9,324 bases of DNA from Cyanobium sp. M55B138. Lineage in GTDB: Bacteria; Cyanobacteriota; Cyanobacteriia; PCC-6307; Cyanobiaceae. This document shows positions 1-7,159 of this stretch, piece by piece (position 1 is the first letter of the stretch; every line of letters begins with the position of its first letter). The notes below the pieces were generated by a model. It did not search any database, was not told the DNA's origin, and was given only the letters and a program-made list of their open reading frames with translations. The translations under genes were made by a program, and so were the position numbers. The stretch is taken from positions 1 to 9,324 of the forward strand of contig JAGYNF010000052.1 of assembly GCA_018400215.1 (NCBI GenBank), given 5' to 3'.

Positions 1-22
1 AGTTCAAGTCTCGCCATCCGCA
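1..22 (+). tRNA. trnL: 3' end of a tRNA gene, probably tRNA-Leu (partial)
   Basis: The window opens inside the T arm of a tRNA. Bases 1-2 (AG) end the 5' T-stem strand, 3-9 (TTCAAGT) are the T loop, 10-14 (CTCGC) the 3' T-stem strand, 15-21 (CATCCGC) the 3' acceptor strand and base 22 (A) the discriminator. CCA is not encoded, because the next bases are TTT. A CATCCGC strand implies a GCGGATG 5' strand, which with discriminator A matches cyanobacterial tRNA-Leu genes as I recall them. The anticodon lies outside the window, so the amino acid is inferred from the acceptor stem alone. Confidence 0.72.
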
Positions 23-143
23 TTTCACCTTTGGTCTGCGTCGCCGATCGTCGAACCTTTCCCGACCTGCGATCCATCCAGTTCTGATCAGCTCCCCCAG
101 CCCTCCAGATCCGTCGAGCCGACCAGGTCGGTTTGCGATTGTC
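23..143. other. Spacer between the tRNA and the LpxB-like gene
   Basis: This stretch has visibly lower GC than the genes around it and no recognisable protein in any frame. It probably holds the tRNA trailer and the promoter or leader of the next gene, but I see no convincing -35/-10 pair. A small perfect hairpin (CCGAC-CAG-GTCGG, 119-131) lies just before the first plausible start codons. The frame of the downstream gene is open across the whole spacer, so part of it may be coding (see the start-codon finding). Confidence 0.5.
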
Positions 144-1409
144 TTGGTGAGCAATGGCCCCGGTGAATTGAGCACCTGGGTGCGGCCGGTGGCCCTGCGC
201 CTGCATCGCCTGCTGCAGCTTCAGCCCCAGGTGCCCGGGGCAGCCGGCAGCCTGCGCCTGGTGCTGGTGCCCTGCCCCAATGGCACCGGCCAGGAGCATC
301 GCGCCGCCGCTGGCTGGGACCAGTTTGAGCGCATCACGCCAGCGGCCCGTTTTTGGCCGCTGTTGCTGTGCCCAGGCCGCTTTGGTTCCTGGCCGCGCCA
401 TGGCGTGGTGGTGTTCCTCGGTGGCGACCAGTTCTGGACGGTGCTGCTCTCAGCTCGGCTGGGCTACCGCCACCTCACCTACGCGGAGTGGGTGGCGCGC
501 TGGCCCCGCTGGAATGACCGCATCGCCGCCATGGGGCCCCGCGCTGCGGGCCTGCTGGCTCCCCGCTGGCGCCGGCGTTGCACGGTGGTGGGCGATCTGA
601 TGGCCGATCTCTCGGAACTGGCGCGCCGCGAAACGCCGTTGCCGCCGGGCCAGTGGCTGGCGATCATGCCCGGCTCGAAGCCCGCCAAGCTCCGGGTGGG
701 GATGCCCTTCATGCTGGAGGTGGCCGACCAGCTGGCCCGCCGCTGCCCCTCGCTGCGCTTTCTGCTGCCGCTGGCCCCCACCGTGGCGGTGGCCGACCTG
801 CTGAGCCAGGCGGGCCCGGCCAATCCGATTGCCCGCTCCTATGGCGCCGGCGAACCCCTGCTGGTGGCCAGTGCGGTGCTGCAGGCCGATGGCCTGGCCC
901 TGGTCACCTCCGCAGGCACCCGCATCGAGCTGGTGCAGGACAGCCCGGCCCACGGCCCCCTGAGCCAATGCGCCATGGCCCTCACCACCGTGGGGGCGAA
1001 CACCGCTGAGCTCGGTGCGCTGGCGGTGCCGATGCTGGTGCTGGTGCCAACCCAGCATCTGGAGGTGATGCAGGCCTGGGATGGTCTGCTGGGACTGCTG
1101 GGTCGGATGCCCCTGTTGCGGCGAGGCTTCGGCGTGCTGCTCACGGTCTGGCGCCTGCGCCACCGGGGCTGGTTGGCGTTCCCCAACATCGCCGCTGGCC
1201 GCCAGGTGGTGCCGGAGCGGGTGGGGAAGGTCAGCCCGGCCCAGATCGCCGCCGAACTGCAGCAGTGGTTGGCCGATCCGCAGCGGCTGGCGGCCATGGC
1301 CCAGGAGTTGCGGCAGCTGCGCGGGCCGCCGGGGGCGGTGGCTGCCCTGGCGGACCTGGTGTGCCAGCTGTTGCCCCCTGATCAGCGGCCCCCGGCACGC
1401 CCTTCCTAG
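144..1409 (+). CDS. LpxB-like conserved cyanobacterial protein (TIGR03492-type), start uncertain
   Basis: This is a 421-residue protein related to lipid-A-disaccharide synthase (LpxB, GT-B glycosyltransferase fold), but it is the divergent, almost exclusively cyanobacterial family of unknown function rather than LpxB. Visible family features, numbered from the TTG at 144, are the N-terminal [10 protein letters not shown] (3-12), the strand-loop [10 protein letters not shown] (175-184, comparable to the PGSR segment of LpxB), [13 protein letters not shown] near 281-293 (comparable to the sugar-nucleotide-binding region) and FPNIAAGR (346-353). A sugar-nucleotide substrate is inference from the fold; the true substrate is unknown. 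TTG (144) and GTG (147) are the only canonical in-frame starts. Both cut into the first beta strand, whose residues RFAIV are encoded upstream, so translation probably begins earlier. The gene ends with TAG, and msrB follows after 26 bases on the same strand, suggesting co-transcription. Confidence 0.85.
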   Translation: MVSNGPGELSTWVRPVALRLHRLLQLQPQVPGAAGSLRLVLVPCPNGTGQEHRAAAGWDQFERITPAARFWPLLLCPGRFGSWPRHGVVVFLGGDQFWTVLLSARLGYRHLTYAEWVARWPRWNDRIAAMGPRAAGLLAPRWRRRCTVVGDLMADLSELARRETPLPPGQWLAIMPGSKPAKLRVGMPFMLEVADQLARRCPSLRFLLPLAPTVAVADLLSQAGPANPIARSYGAGEPLLVASAVLQADGLALVTSAGTRIELVQDSPAHGPLSQCAMALTTVGANTAELGALAVPMLVLVPTQHLEVMQAWDGLLGLLGRMPLLRRGFGVLLTVWRLRHRGWLAFPNIAAGRQVVPERVGKVSPAQIAAELQQWLADPQRLAAMAQELRQLRGPPGAVAALADLVCQLLPPDQRPPARPS

Positions 1410-1435
1410 GATCAATTTCCCTGTTGTCCGGGTCG

Positions 1436-1897
1436 ATGTCGGAGTTCCAGCCCCCAGCGGCAGCCCCAGCCCCAGCCCCCACCCCGGCCTGTGGCCTGGA
1501 CAGTGGCCTGAGCCGCGACACCCGCGAGGAGATCTGGCGCGAGCGCCTCACCCCTGACCAGTTCCGCATCACCCGCCAGGGCGGGACCGAGCGGGCCTTC
1601 AGTGGTGCCTACTGGAACCACAAGGCCCCCGGCATCTATCACTGCGTCTGCTGCGATGCGCCGCTGTACAGCAGTGCCACCAAGTTTGATTCGGGCACCG
1701 GCTGGCCCAGCTTCTGGGACGGCGTCGATCCCACCGCGATCACCACCCTCGTGGATCGCAGCCACGGCATGGTGCGCACCGAGATGCGCTGCGCCAACTG
1801 CGATGCCCATCTGGGCCATGTGTTCGAGGATGGCCCCGCCCCCAGCGGTCAGCGCCACTGCGTCAATTCCGCCTCACTGCAGTTCAAGCCGCGCTGA
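1436..1897 (+). CDS. msrB: Peptide-methionine (R)-S-oxide reductase MsrB
   Basis: MsrB reduces the R-diastereomer of methionine sulfoxide in proteins and so repairs oxidative damage, probably in the cytoplasm because no signal peptide is seen. From the ATG at 1436 it has 153 residues, a normal length for a single-domain MsrB plus a short extension. Residues 1-20 are a Pro/Ala-rich tail, and the MsrB domain runs from about 35 to 152. Two CxxC pairs (Cys70/Cys73 and Cys119/Cys122) are the structural zinc ligands. GTGWPSFW (87-94) is the substrate pocket, and RHCVNSASL (140-148) carries the catalytic Cys142. The position used by the resolving Cys in many MsrBs (SGCGWPSF) is Thr88 here, so this looks like a form without that resolving Cys, regenerated by thioredoxin or another reductant (inference). 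A TTG at 1424 would add four residues, but ATG is the natural start. Its stop lies 8 bases from the stop of the convergent PRC-barrel gene. Confidence 0.95.
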   Translation: MSEFQPPAAAPAPAPTPACGLDSGLSRDTREEIWRERLTPDQFRITRQGGTERAFSGAYWNHKAPGIYHCVCCDAPLYSSATKFDSGTGWPSFWDGVDPTAITTLVDRSHGMVRTEMRCANCDAHLGHVFEDGPAPSGQRHCVNSASLQFKPR

Positions 1898-1905
1898 GGC
1901 TGGCC

Positions 1906-2937
1906 TCACCAGGGATCGTCCAGATCCTCCGCCTCCACATCCAGCGGCTCCCGGCTCGGTGGGCCGGGGGGGCGGCGACGCATGTCCAGGTCACGCACGG
2001 GACGGCGCGCTGGCGCCGGGGCGGCGGGCCGCTCAGGGGGCATGGCCTCTGTGTCTTCGCCATAGCGCCGGCTGACGGGGCGGCTGAAGCGCTCCTGCCG
2101 GTCATCGCTGTCCTCCTCGTCGAGGTAGCGCCGCTGGCGCAGGGGTTCCCGCTCGCGGCGCTCCTCCACCTCCACGTAGTCGTAGGCCTCCTCGGTTTCC
2201 AGCGCCCGGCTGGTGGCCGGTTGGATGCGGCGCTGCTCCTGCACCGAGGGCACGCCGGCGGCCAGCTGGTTCTCGACCGGCACCATGCCGCTGCGGTAGC
2301 GATCCCGCTCTTCCTGCTCCCAGCTCGGGCCGCCGATCCCCAGTTTTTCCAGCAGGCCCGTGCCCAGTTGCTTGAGCTTGTCCTCGGCGCCCTCGTACAC
2401 GATGATCCGATCGCTGCCACTGCTCACGATTTCCTCCACCGGCAGCTCCCAGGTGCTGAGCACGCCCTCGCCCAGCAGGGGAATACCCAGGGCACCCAGC
2501 ACCAGGGTGGTGAGTTCGCCGGTTTCGATGTCGAAACTGAAGCCGAGCACCTTGCCCAGCTGTTCCCCGGACTCGCTCACCACCTGGCAGTTGATCACCT
2601 TGCTGTAGCGATCGGGGTTGAAGCCTTCGGCCAGGGAGTCGGCGGAATCCACCAGGATCACATCGCCCACCTGGCGGATGCGGTCGAGCGGCATCCAGCG
2701 GGGCAGGCCCGGCAGGAAGCGGGTGAGGGGGTTGTCGCGCAGACCCAGGGCCACCACCTCGCGGCGATCGATATCCACCACCACCTCGCCCACCACGCCC
2801 ATGCGGCGGCCGCTGTCGCGGGTGATCACCTGGGTGCCCATCAGCTCCGATCGCAGCCAGAGCCGGTCGCTGGGTGGTTCACCGCCCAGGTCGCTGGGCC
2901 GTGCGTTGCGGTCGCTGCCGGGCGAAATGCTGCTCAT
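1906..2937 (-). CDS. Two-domain PRC-barrel protein with a charged disordered tail
   Basis: This 343-residue protein starts at the ATG at 2937, preceded by GGGAGAG as a plausible ribosome binding site. Residues about 27-100 form a first PRC-barrel-like domain (LWLRSELMGTQVITRDSGRR, then GVVGEVVVDIDRREVVALGL). Residues about 108-185 form a second (YSKVINCQVVSESGEQLGKV, then FDIETGELTTLVLG). Residues from about 205 to the end are rich in Glu, Arg, Asp and Pro and look disordered, ending DDPW. No signal peptide or membrane segment is seen. PRC-barrel domains occur in the photosynthetic reaction-centre H subunit, in RimM and in archaeal division proteins, and mainly mediate protein contacts. The gene starts 27 bases after the smc stop on the same strand, so it is probably co-transcribed with smc. 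That hints at a chromosome- or division-related role, but the function is unknown. Confidence 0.85.
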   Translation of the reverse strand: MSSISPGSDRNARPSDLGGEPPSDRLWLRSELMGTQVITRDSGRRMGVVGEVVVDIDRREVVALGLRDNPLTRFLPGLPRWMPLDRIRQVGDVILVDSADSLAEGFNPDRYSKVINCQVVSESGEQLGKVLGFSFDIETGELTTLVLGALGIPLLGEGVLSTWELPVEEIVSSGSDRIIVYEGAEDKLKQLGTGLLEKLGIGGPSWEQEERDRYRSGMVPVENQLAAGVPSVQEQRRIQPATSRALETEEAYDYVEVEERREREPLRQRRYLDEEDSDDRQERFSRPVSRRYGEDTEAMPPERPAAPAPARRPVRDLDMRRRPPGPPSREPLDVEAEDLDDPW

Positions 2938-2964
2938 GGTTGCATTCTCTCCCAGAGCCTCTGG

Positions 2965-5900
2965 TTATGCGGCCGGCGGTAAACCCACCACCTGGGTGTG
3001 GGCGCCGCGGGCCTGGGTCACGCCAATGGTGCGGCGGGCGGCGGCGATCATCGGTCGTCGATGACTCACCACCAGAAACTGGGCTTCCTCGGCCTGGCGG
3101 GCGATCAGCGCAGCCAGCCGTTCCACGTTCACCCCGTCGAGGAAGCTGTCCACCTCATCGAGGGCGTAGAAGGGCGAGGGGCGGAAGCGCTGCAGGGCAA
3201 ACAGGAAGCTCAGGGCGGTGAGGGATTTCTCGCCGCCACTCATGGCATTGAGGCGGCGCACGGCCTTGCCCTTGGGATGGGCGACCAGGGTGAGGCCGCC
3301 CTCCAGGGGCGCCTCGGGGTTCTCCAGCTGCAGGTGGCCCTCGCCATCGGAGAGGTCGGCGAAGATCGTGCGGAAGTGGCCATCCACGGCGGTGAACGCC
3401 TCCAGAAAGGCTTCCTGCCGCAGGGTGGCCACCGTTTCGATCCGCAGCAGCAGCTCCTCCCGTTCCTTGGCCAGAACATCGAGGCGGTCGTCCAGATCGG
3501 CCAGGCGGGCCTCCAGTTGTTCCAGCTCCTCGAGGGCCAGCATGTTCACGGGCTCGAGGGCCTCCATCCGGGCCTGCAGGCTGTGCAGTTGGGCCTGCAG
3601 TGCGTCCAGACCTTGGCTGCGCACCTCCGCAGGCACCTCCGGCAGGGGTTGGGGGAGGGCCCGTTGCAGTTGCTCCAGCCGCTGCTGCTCGCTGCGCCGC
3701 TGGGCGGCCAGGGCCTGGAGTTCCTCCCCCAGGCGCTGCAGGTCCCACTGCATCGTTTGGAGCGCCTGGCGCTGGGCGGCCACCTGGGCTTCGGCGGCAT
3801 CGCGGGCGCGGCGCCGCGCGCCGAATTGGGCCTGCAGCTCGCTCTGGCGTGCTTCCAGGGCCTGGCGTTGCCCCTGGTCGGCCTGCTGCTGTTGTTTCCA
3901 CTGCTCCCGCTCGCCCACCAACGTCTGAACCGCCGCCACGAGGCGTTGTTCATCGCCGCCCAGGGCCTGGAGTTGGCTCTGCAGCCGCTCGTCGGCCAGG
4001 GACCGCTCCCGCCGCTCGGCCAGCAGTTGGTCACGCCGCAGCCGGGCCTCCGCCAGGGTGCGATCGGCGCCCTCCAGCTCCTGCTGCAGGTCCCGCCAGC
4101 GGGCCGCATCGGTGGAGGCCTCCTGGCCGGCATCGGCCTGTTGCAGGGCGCTCAGCTGGCCCTGCAGGGGCGTGAGTTCCGCCTCCAGCTCCAGCAGCCG
4201 CTGCCGCTCGCTCTCCAGGCCCTGAACCAGCTGCTGCAGCCGTGCGTCCTGTTGCTGGCGCCGCTGGCGCAGCGGTTCGAGACCGCGCAGGGCGGTGCTG
4301 TGTTCCGCCTCCAGGGCGGCCTGGCGCCGTTGTGACTGGTCGAGCTGGGGACGCAACTGGTCCAGCTGCTGGCCCAGCTCGGCCTCGCGCCGCCGGCAGG
4401 CCACCAGGCTGTCCCCCAGCTCCAGCAGGCGCCTCCGCAGGGGTTCGGCCTCATCACGCTCGCTGCTGCGGCCAAAGCTGAGTTGGCTGCCCCGCTGTTG
4501 GAGGCTGCCGCCGGTCATGGCGCCGCTCTTCTCGAGCAGCTCGCCATCGAGGGTCACGGCCCGGCAGCGGCCCAGTTCGCGGCGGGCGCTGCCCAGGTCG
4601 CTGAACACCAGCGTGTCGCCGAAGACGTAGCGGAACACCTCGGCGTAAACCGGTTCGTGGTGGATCAGCTCCACGGCCCGGCCCACCAGGCCGCTGGCCC
4701 CAGCCCGCTGCAGTGCGGCACTCCCGCCTCCCCCACTGCTTCCCCCACTGCCTCCCGCGCTGCGGATCTTGTTGAGGGGCAGGAAGGTGAGCCGCCCGGC
4801 TCGGCGGCTCTTGAGCAGGTCGATGGCCCGGGCGGCGATGCGGTCGTCATCGACCACCACCTGGCCCAGGCGCCCGCCCGCCGCCACCTCCAGGGCCACC
4901 CGATGGGGTTCCTCCACCTCGCCCAGCTGGGCCACCGGGCCGTGGATGCCCTCCAGCCCGGCTTCCAGCAGCACCCGCAGGGCGCCGGTGCCGCGGCTCT
5001 CCTGCAGGGTGTCGCGGCGGCTGTCGAGCCGGGCAATCTCGCGCTCCAGCTGGGCCTGTTCCTGCTCCAGGCGGGAGCGGGTGCGCTGCTGCAGGGCCAG
5101 GTCTTCGGCCAGGGCCTGGGCCTGGCCCTGCAACAGCTGCAGTTGCTCGGCCAGGCCCAGGCGTTCCCGTTCGGTGGCATCCAGCAGGGCCAGGGCCTCC
5201 TGGTCGCTGCTGCCGTCGCGCTGCTGCTCACCGCGCAATTCCGCCAGCCGCTCCTCGCCCTGGCGCAGCCGTTCCCCCCGCTGCTGCCGCTCCGCCTCCA
5301 GGGGGGCGATGGCGGCACCGAGGCGATTGCGCTCCTGGCTGCGGCGCTGTTGCTCCTCCAGCCAGCTGCCGGAGCGCCCGGCCACATCGCCCAGCCGTCG
5401 CCGCGACAACTCCACCGCCGCCTCCGCGCTGCGGCAGGTCTGCTCGGCCCCGTCCAGGTCGGCCGGATCCATTGCTTGCTGCTCCTGCTGCTGCTGGCGC
5501 AGGGCCGCCTGGCTGTGGGCCAGCTCCTGGCGCTGGCGTTGCAGGGCTTCAGCCCGCTGCTGGTGTTGATCGGCCTGCCGGGCCAGCTCCCGGGCCCTGG
5601 CTTCCAGGCCGGCCAGTTCGGCCTGCACCGCCAGCAGCTGGTCCTCGCCGAGGGCTTTCACCTCCGCCTGCAGCGCCTCGAGCGCCGTGATCTCAGCGGC
5701 CAATTGGGTTTCGGCCCCTGCCGCGGCGACCCGGTCGGCCTCCTGTTGGCGGTTCAGGGCCTGTTGGCGCCGCTCCAGGTCGGCCAGGCCCGCCTCGGCG
5801 GCCTCGTAGGCCAGCACCTGCTCCTGCAGCCGGCCGGTGTGGAGCCGCTGGCGCAGGTCCTGGTAGGTGCGGGCCTTGGCGCAGTCGCGCTCCAGTTTGG

Positions 5901-6570
5901 CCCGGGTGGCCAGCAGTTCCTGCTGCACGATGGCGCAGCGCTCCTGCCGCTCCTGCACCTCATCGAGCTTGCCGCGGGACTGCTCGATGCGGGAATCAAA
6001 CAGGGCCACACCGGCCAGTTCATCGATGATGCCGCGCCGATCGCGGGCCCCCATCGACACGATGCGGGTCACGTCACCCTGCATCACCACGTTGCTGCCC
6101 TCGGGATCGACCCGCAGGCGCCGCAGCTGGGTTTGCAGCTGTTGCAGGTTGCAGGGCACGCCATCGGCACTGAAGCTGCTGGCATAGGTGCCACCCGGTG
6201 CCACCCGCAGCCGCCGGCTCACGGTCCATTCGTGCTGGCCGGGCCTGATCCAGGGGCCCTCTTCGGGGGGCTCCAGGCCGGCTTCGGCCGCATCGGGCTG
6301 CCATTCGCGCAGGTCGAACCGCACGCTCACCACCGTTTCGGCCGCCTTGCCGGCCCGCAGCATGGCGCTGTTGATCAGGTCGGGCAGGCGTTCGGCCCGC
6401 ATGCCGCGGCTGTTGGCCAGGCCCAGGCAGAAGAGCACGGCATCGAGGATGTTGCTCTTGCCCGAGCCGTTGGGGCCGGTGACGACCGTGAAGCCCTGCT
6501 CCAGCGGGACCGCCATCGATCCGCCAAAGGACTTGAACTGATGCAGCTCGACCTGATTGATGTGAACCAA
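2965..6570 (-). CDS. smc: Chromosome segregation/condensation protein SMC
   Basis: This is a full-length bacterial SMC ATPase of 1201 residues. With ScpA (kleisin) and ScpB it forms the condensin ring that organises and helps segregate the chromosome. The head N-half has the Walker A motif GPNGSGKS (32-39). Glu/Gln/Arg-rich coiled coils run about 165-520 and 690-1030, with the hinge between about 535 and 685. The head C-half has the ABC signature MSGGEKS (1110-1116), Walker B FYALDEVD (1134-1141) and the switch VVSH (1157-1160). No catalytic motif is missing. The start is TTG: it gives MVHINQVELHQFKSFGG, matching the N-terminus of picocyanobacterial SMC proteins as I recall them, and no ATG lies closer. 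An unusual Gly/Ser stretch occurs in the hinge (residues 604-627). The PRC-barrel gene follows after 27 bases. Confidence 0.97.
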   Translation of the reverse strand: MVHINQVELHQFKSFGGSMAVPLEQGFTVVTGPNGSGKSNILDAVLFCLGLANSRGMRAERLPDLINSAMLRAGKAAETVVSVRFDLREWQPDAAEAGLEPPEEGPWIRPGQHEWTVSRRLRVAPGGTYASSFSADGVPCNLQQLQTQLRRLRVDPEGSNVVMQGDVTRIVSMGARDRRGIIDELAGVALFDSRIEQSRGKLDEVQERQERCAIVQQELLATRAKLERDCAKARTYQDLRQRLHTGRLQEQVLAYEAAEAGLADLERRQQALNRQQEADRVAAAGAETQLAAEITALEALQAEVKALGEDQLLAVQAELAGLEARARELARQADQHQQRAEALQRQRQELAHSQAALRQQQQEQQAMDPADLDGAEQTCRSAEAAVELSRRRLGDVAGRSGSWLEEQQRRSQERNRLGAAIAPLEAERQQRGERLRQGEERLAELRGEQQRDGSSDQEALALLDATERERLGLAEQLQLLQGQAQALAEDLALQQRTRSRLEQEQAQLEREIARLDSRRDTLQESRGTGALRVLLEAGLEGIHGPVAQLGEVEEPHRVALEVAAGGRLGQVVVDDDRIAARAIDLLKSRRAGRLTFLPLNKIRSAGGSGGSSGGGGSAALQRAGASGLVGRAVELIHHEPVYAEVFRYVFGDTLVFSDLGSARRELGRCRAVTLDGELLEKSGAMTGGSLQQRGSQLSFGRSSERDEAEPLRRRLLELGDSLVACRRREAELGQQLDQLRPQLDQSQRRQAALEAEHSTALRGLEPLRQRRQQQDARLQQLVQGLESERQRLLELEAELTPLQGQLSALQQADAGQEASTDAARWRDLQQELEGADRTLAEARLRRDQLLAERRERSLADERLQSQLQALGGDEQRLVAAVQTLVGEREQWKQQQQADQGQRQALEARQSELQAQFGARRRARDAAEAQVAAQRQALQTMQWDLQRLGEELQALAAQRRSEQQRLEQLQRALPQPLPEVPAEVRSQGLDALQAQLHSLQARMEALEPVNMLALEELEQLEARLADLDDRLDVLAKEREELLLRIETVATLRQEAFLEAFTAVDGHFRTIFADLSDGEGHLQLENPEAPLEGGLTLVAHPKGKAVRRLNAMSGGEKSLTALSFLFALQRFRPSPFYALDEVDSFLDGVNVERLAALIARQAEEAQFLVVSHRRPMIAAARRTIGVTQARGAHTQVVGLPPAA

Positions 6571-6594
6571 CAGGCCCGTGCGCCGAGCTACCGA

Positions 6595-6622
6595 AATCTA
6601 GCGGAGGCTGTCAGAAGCTCAA
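6595..6622 (-). promoter_or_regulatory. Predicted sigma70-type promoter of smc
   Basis: On the minus strand TTGAGC (6622-6617) and TAGATT (6600-6595) are separated by 16 bases and each match four of six consensus positions. Transcription would start near 6588, about 18 bases before the TTG start of smc. The -35 box overlaps the inverted repeat at 6618-6640. This is a pattern match only. Confidence 0.35.
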
Positions 6623-6640
6623 CCCCATACCTAGGTTGAG
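6618..6640. repeat. Inverted repeat CTCAACC-N9-GGTTGAG in the divergent promoter region
   Basis: Two perfect 7-base arms (6618-6624 and 6634-6640) flank a 9-base spacer in the region between smc and the divergent membrane-protein pair. It overlaps the predicted smc -35 box. It could be an operator for a dimeric regulator or a hairpin in a leader transcript; the sequence does not decide which. Confidence 0.5.
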
Positions 6641-6668
6641 TTCAGGTTCCCGCTCCGCCGTAGCGCCT

Positions 6669-6700
6669 CACCAGCCTTTTGCCCCACCAGCCTTTCGCCC
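6669..6700 (+). repeat. 16-bp tandem duplication upstream of the DUF883-like gene
   Basis: CACCAGCCTTTTGCCC (6669-6684) is followed directly by CACCAGCCTTTCGCCC (6685-6700), with one mismatch in 16 bases. It ends 9 bases before the ATG at 6710, so it probably lies in the mRNA leader. No Shine-Dalgarno sequence is visible in the space left. Confidence 0.8.
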
Positions 6701-6709
6701 GCATCAGCC

Positions 6710-7159
6710 ATGCCCGCCGACCTATCCGTAGACACGCCAACCCAGGAGCCGAGCCATGTGCACGGGTTTCGCGAGCGCTTTGAGAGCCTGCTGCCGGAGA
6801 TCCAACGCCGCTGGCCGGCGGTGGCCCGCCAGGCCCTGGAGGCCACCCGCGGCAGCTTCGATGAGGTGGTGCACGTGATTGCCGAGCAGGGCGGCCCCAC
6901 CGCTTCTGTGGTGAAACAGCAACTGCTGGAGCTGGCGGAGCTCGCCGGCGACCAGACCCAGCGCCTGGGCGAGAGCCTGGGGGAGACCTTGCAGCCCCTC
7001 GAACACCAGCTCGAGAGCCTGCTGGATGAGCTCAACACCAGCCTGCGGCCCCGGATCGAGAAGCCGGTGCGGGAGCGGCCCCTGCTGGCCCTCGGTGTGG
7101 CGGCGGGTGTGGGCCTGGTGCTGGGCCTGCTGTTGGCATCGGGGCGGCGGTCGGCATGA
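6710..7159 (+). CDS. DUF883/YqjD-like membrane-anchored protein
   Basis: This 149-residue protein has a soluble, amphipathic helical body and one C-terminal membrane helix. Residues 20-75 (from FRERFESLLPEIQRRWPAVA onward) resemble the W-x-L...G-x-x-D-x-x-V...I pattern of CsbD-like stress proteins; this likeness is weak. Residues 80-118 are helical and charged. The end, PVRERPLLALGVAAGVGLVL (119-138) then LLASGRR, closely follows the ElaB/YqjD/DUF883 C-terminal pattern of a VRE(N/R)P motif, a Gly-rich hydrophobic helix and terminal arginines. In E. coli YqjD is an inner-membrane protein that binds ribosomes in stationary phase; whether this one does is inference. The stop overlaps the start of the next gene as ATGA, so the two are translationally coupled. 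The same pairing occurs in the E. coli yqjD-yqjE operon. Confidence 0.75.
   Translation: MPADLSVDTPTQEPSHVHGFRERFESLLPEIQRRWPAVARQALEATRGSFDEVVHVIAEQGGPTASVVKQQLLELAELAGDQTQRLGESLGETLQPLEHQLESLLDELNTSLRPRIEKPVRERPLLALGVAAGVGLVLGLLLASGRRSA

Noticed and set aside
1..87. End of an upstream protein gene in frame 1 (stop TGA 85-87)
   Set aside because: Bases 1-22 fit a tRNA 3' end, the composition is unlike the coding regions, and the translation shows no recognisable sequence.
450..1415. Minus-strand open frame of 321 codons opposite the LpxB-like gene
   Set aside because: His/Gln/Arg/Gly-rich shadow translation, while the plus strand shows clear family motifs.
2221..2982. Plus-strand open frame of 253 codons opposite the PRC-barrel gene
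   Set aside because: His/Ala/Gln-rich shadow; the minus strand encodes two recognisable PRC-barrel-like domains.
2998..4335. Plus-strand open frame of 445 codons antisense to smc
   Set aside because: Same cause: low-complexity Leu/Gln/Gly-rich translation of coiled-coil coding sequence, with no recognisable domain.
4483..6639. Plus-strand open frame of 718 codons antisense to smc
   Set aside because: It mirrors the GC-rich codon pattern of smc, is rich in Gln, Leu, Ala and Gly with no domain, and smc itself has all catalytic motifs intact.
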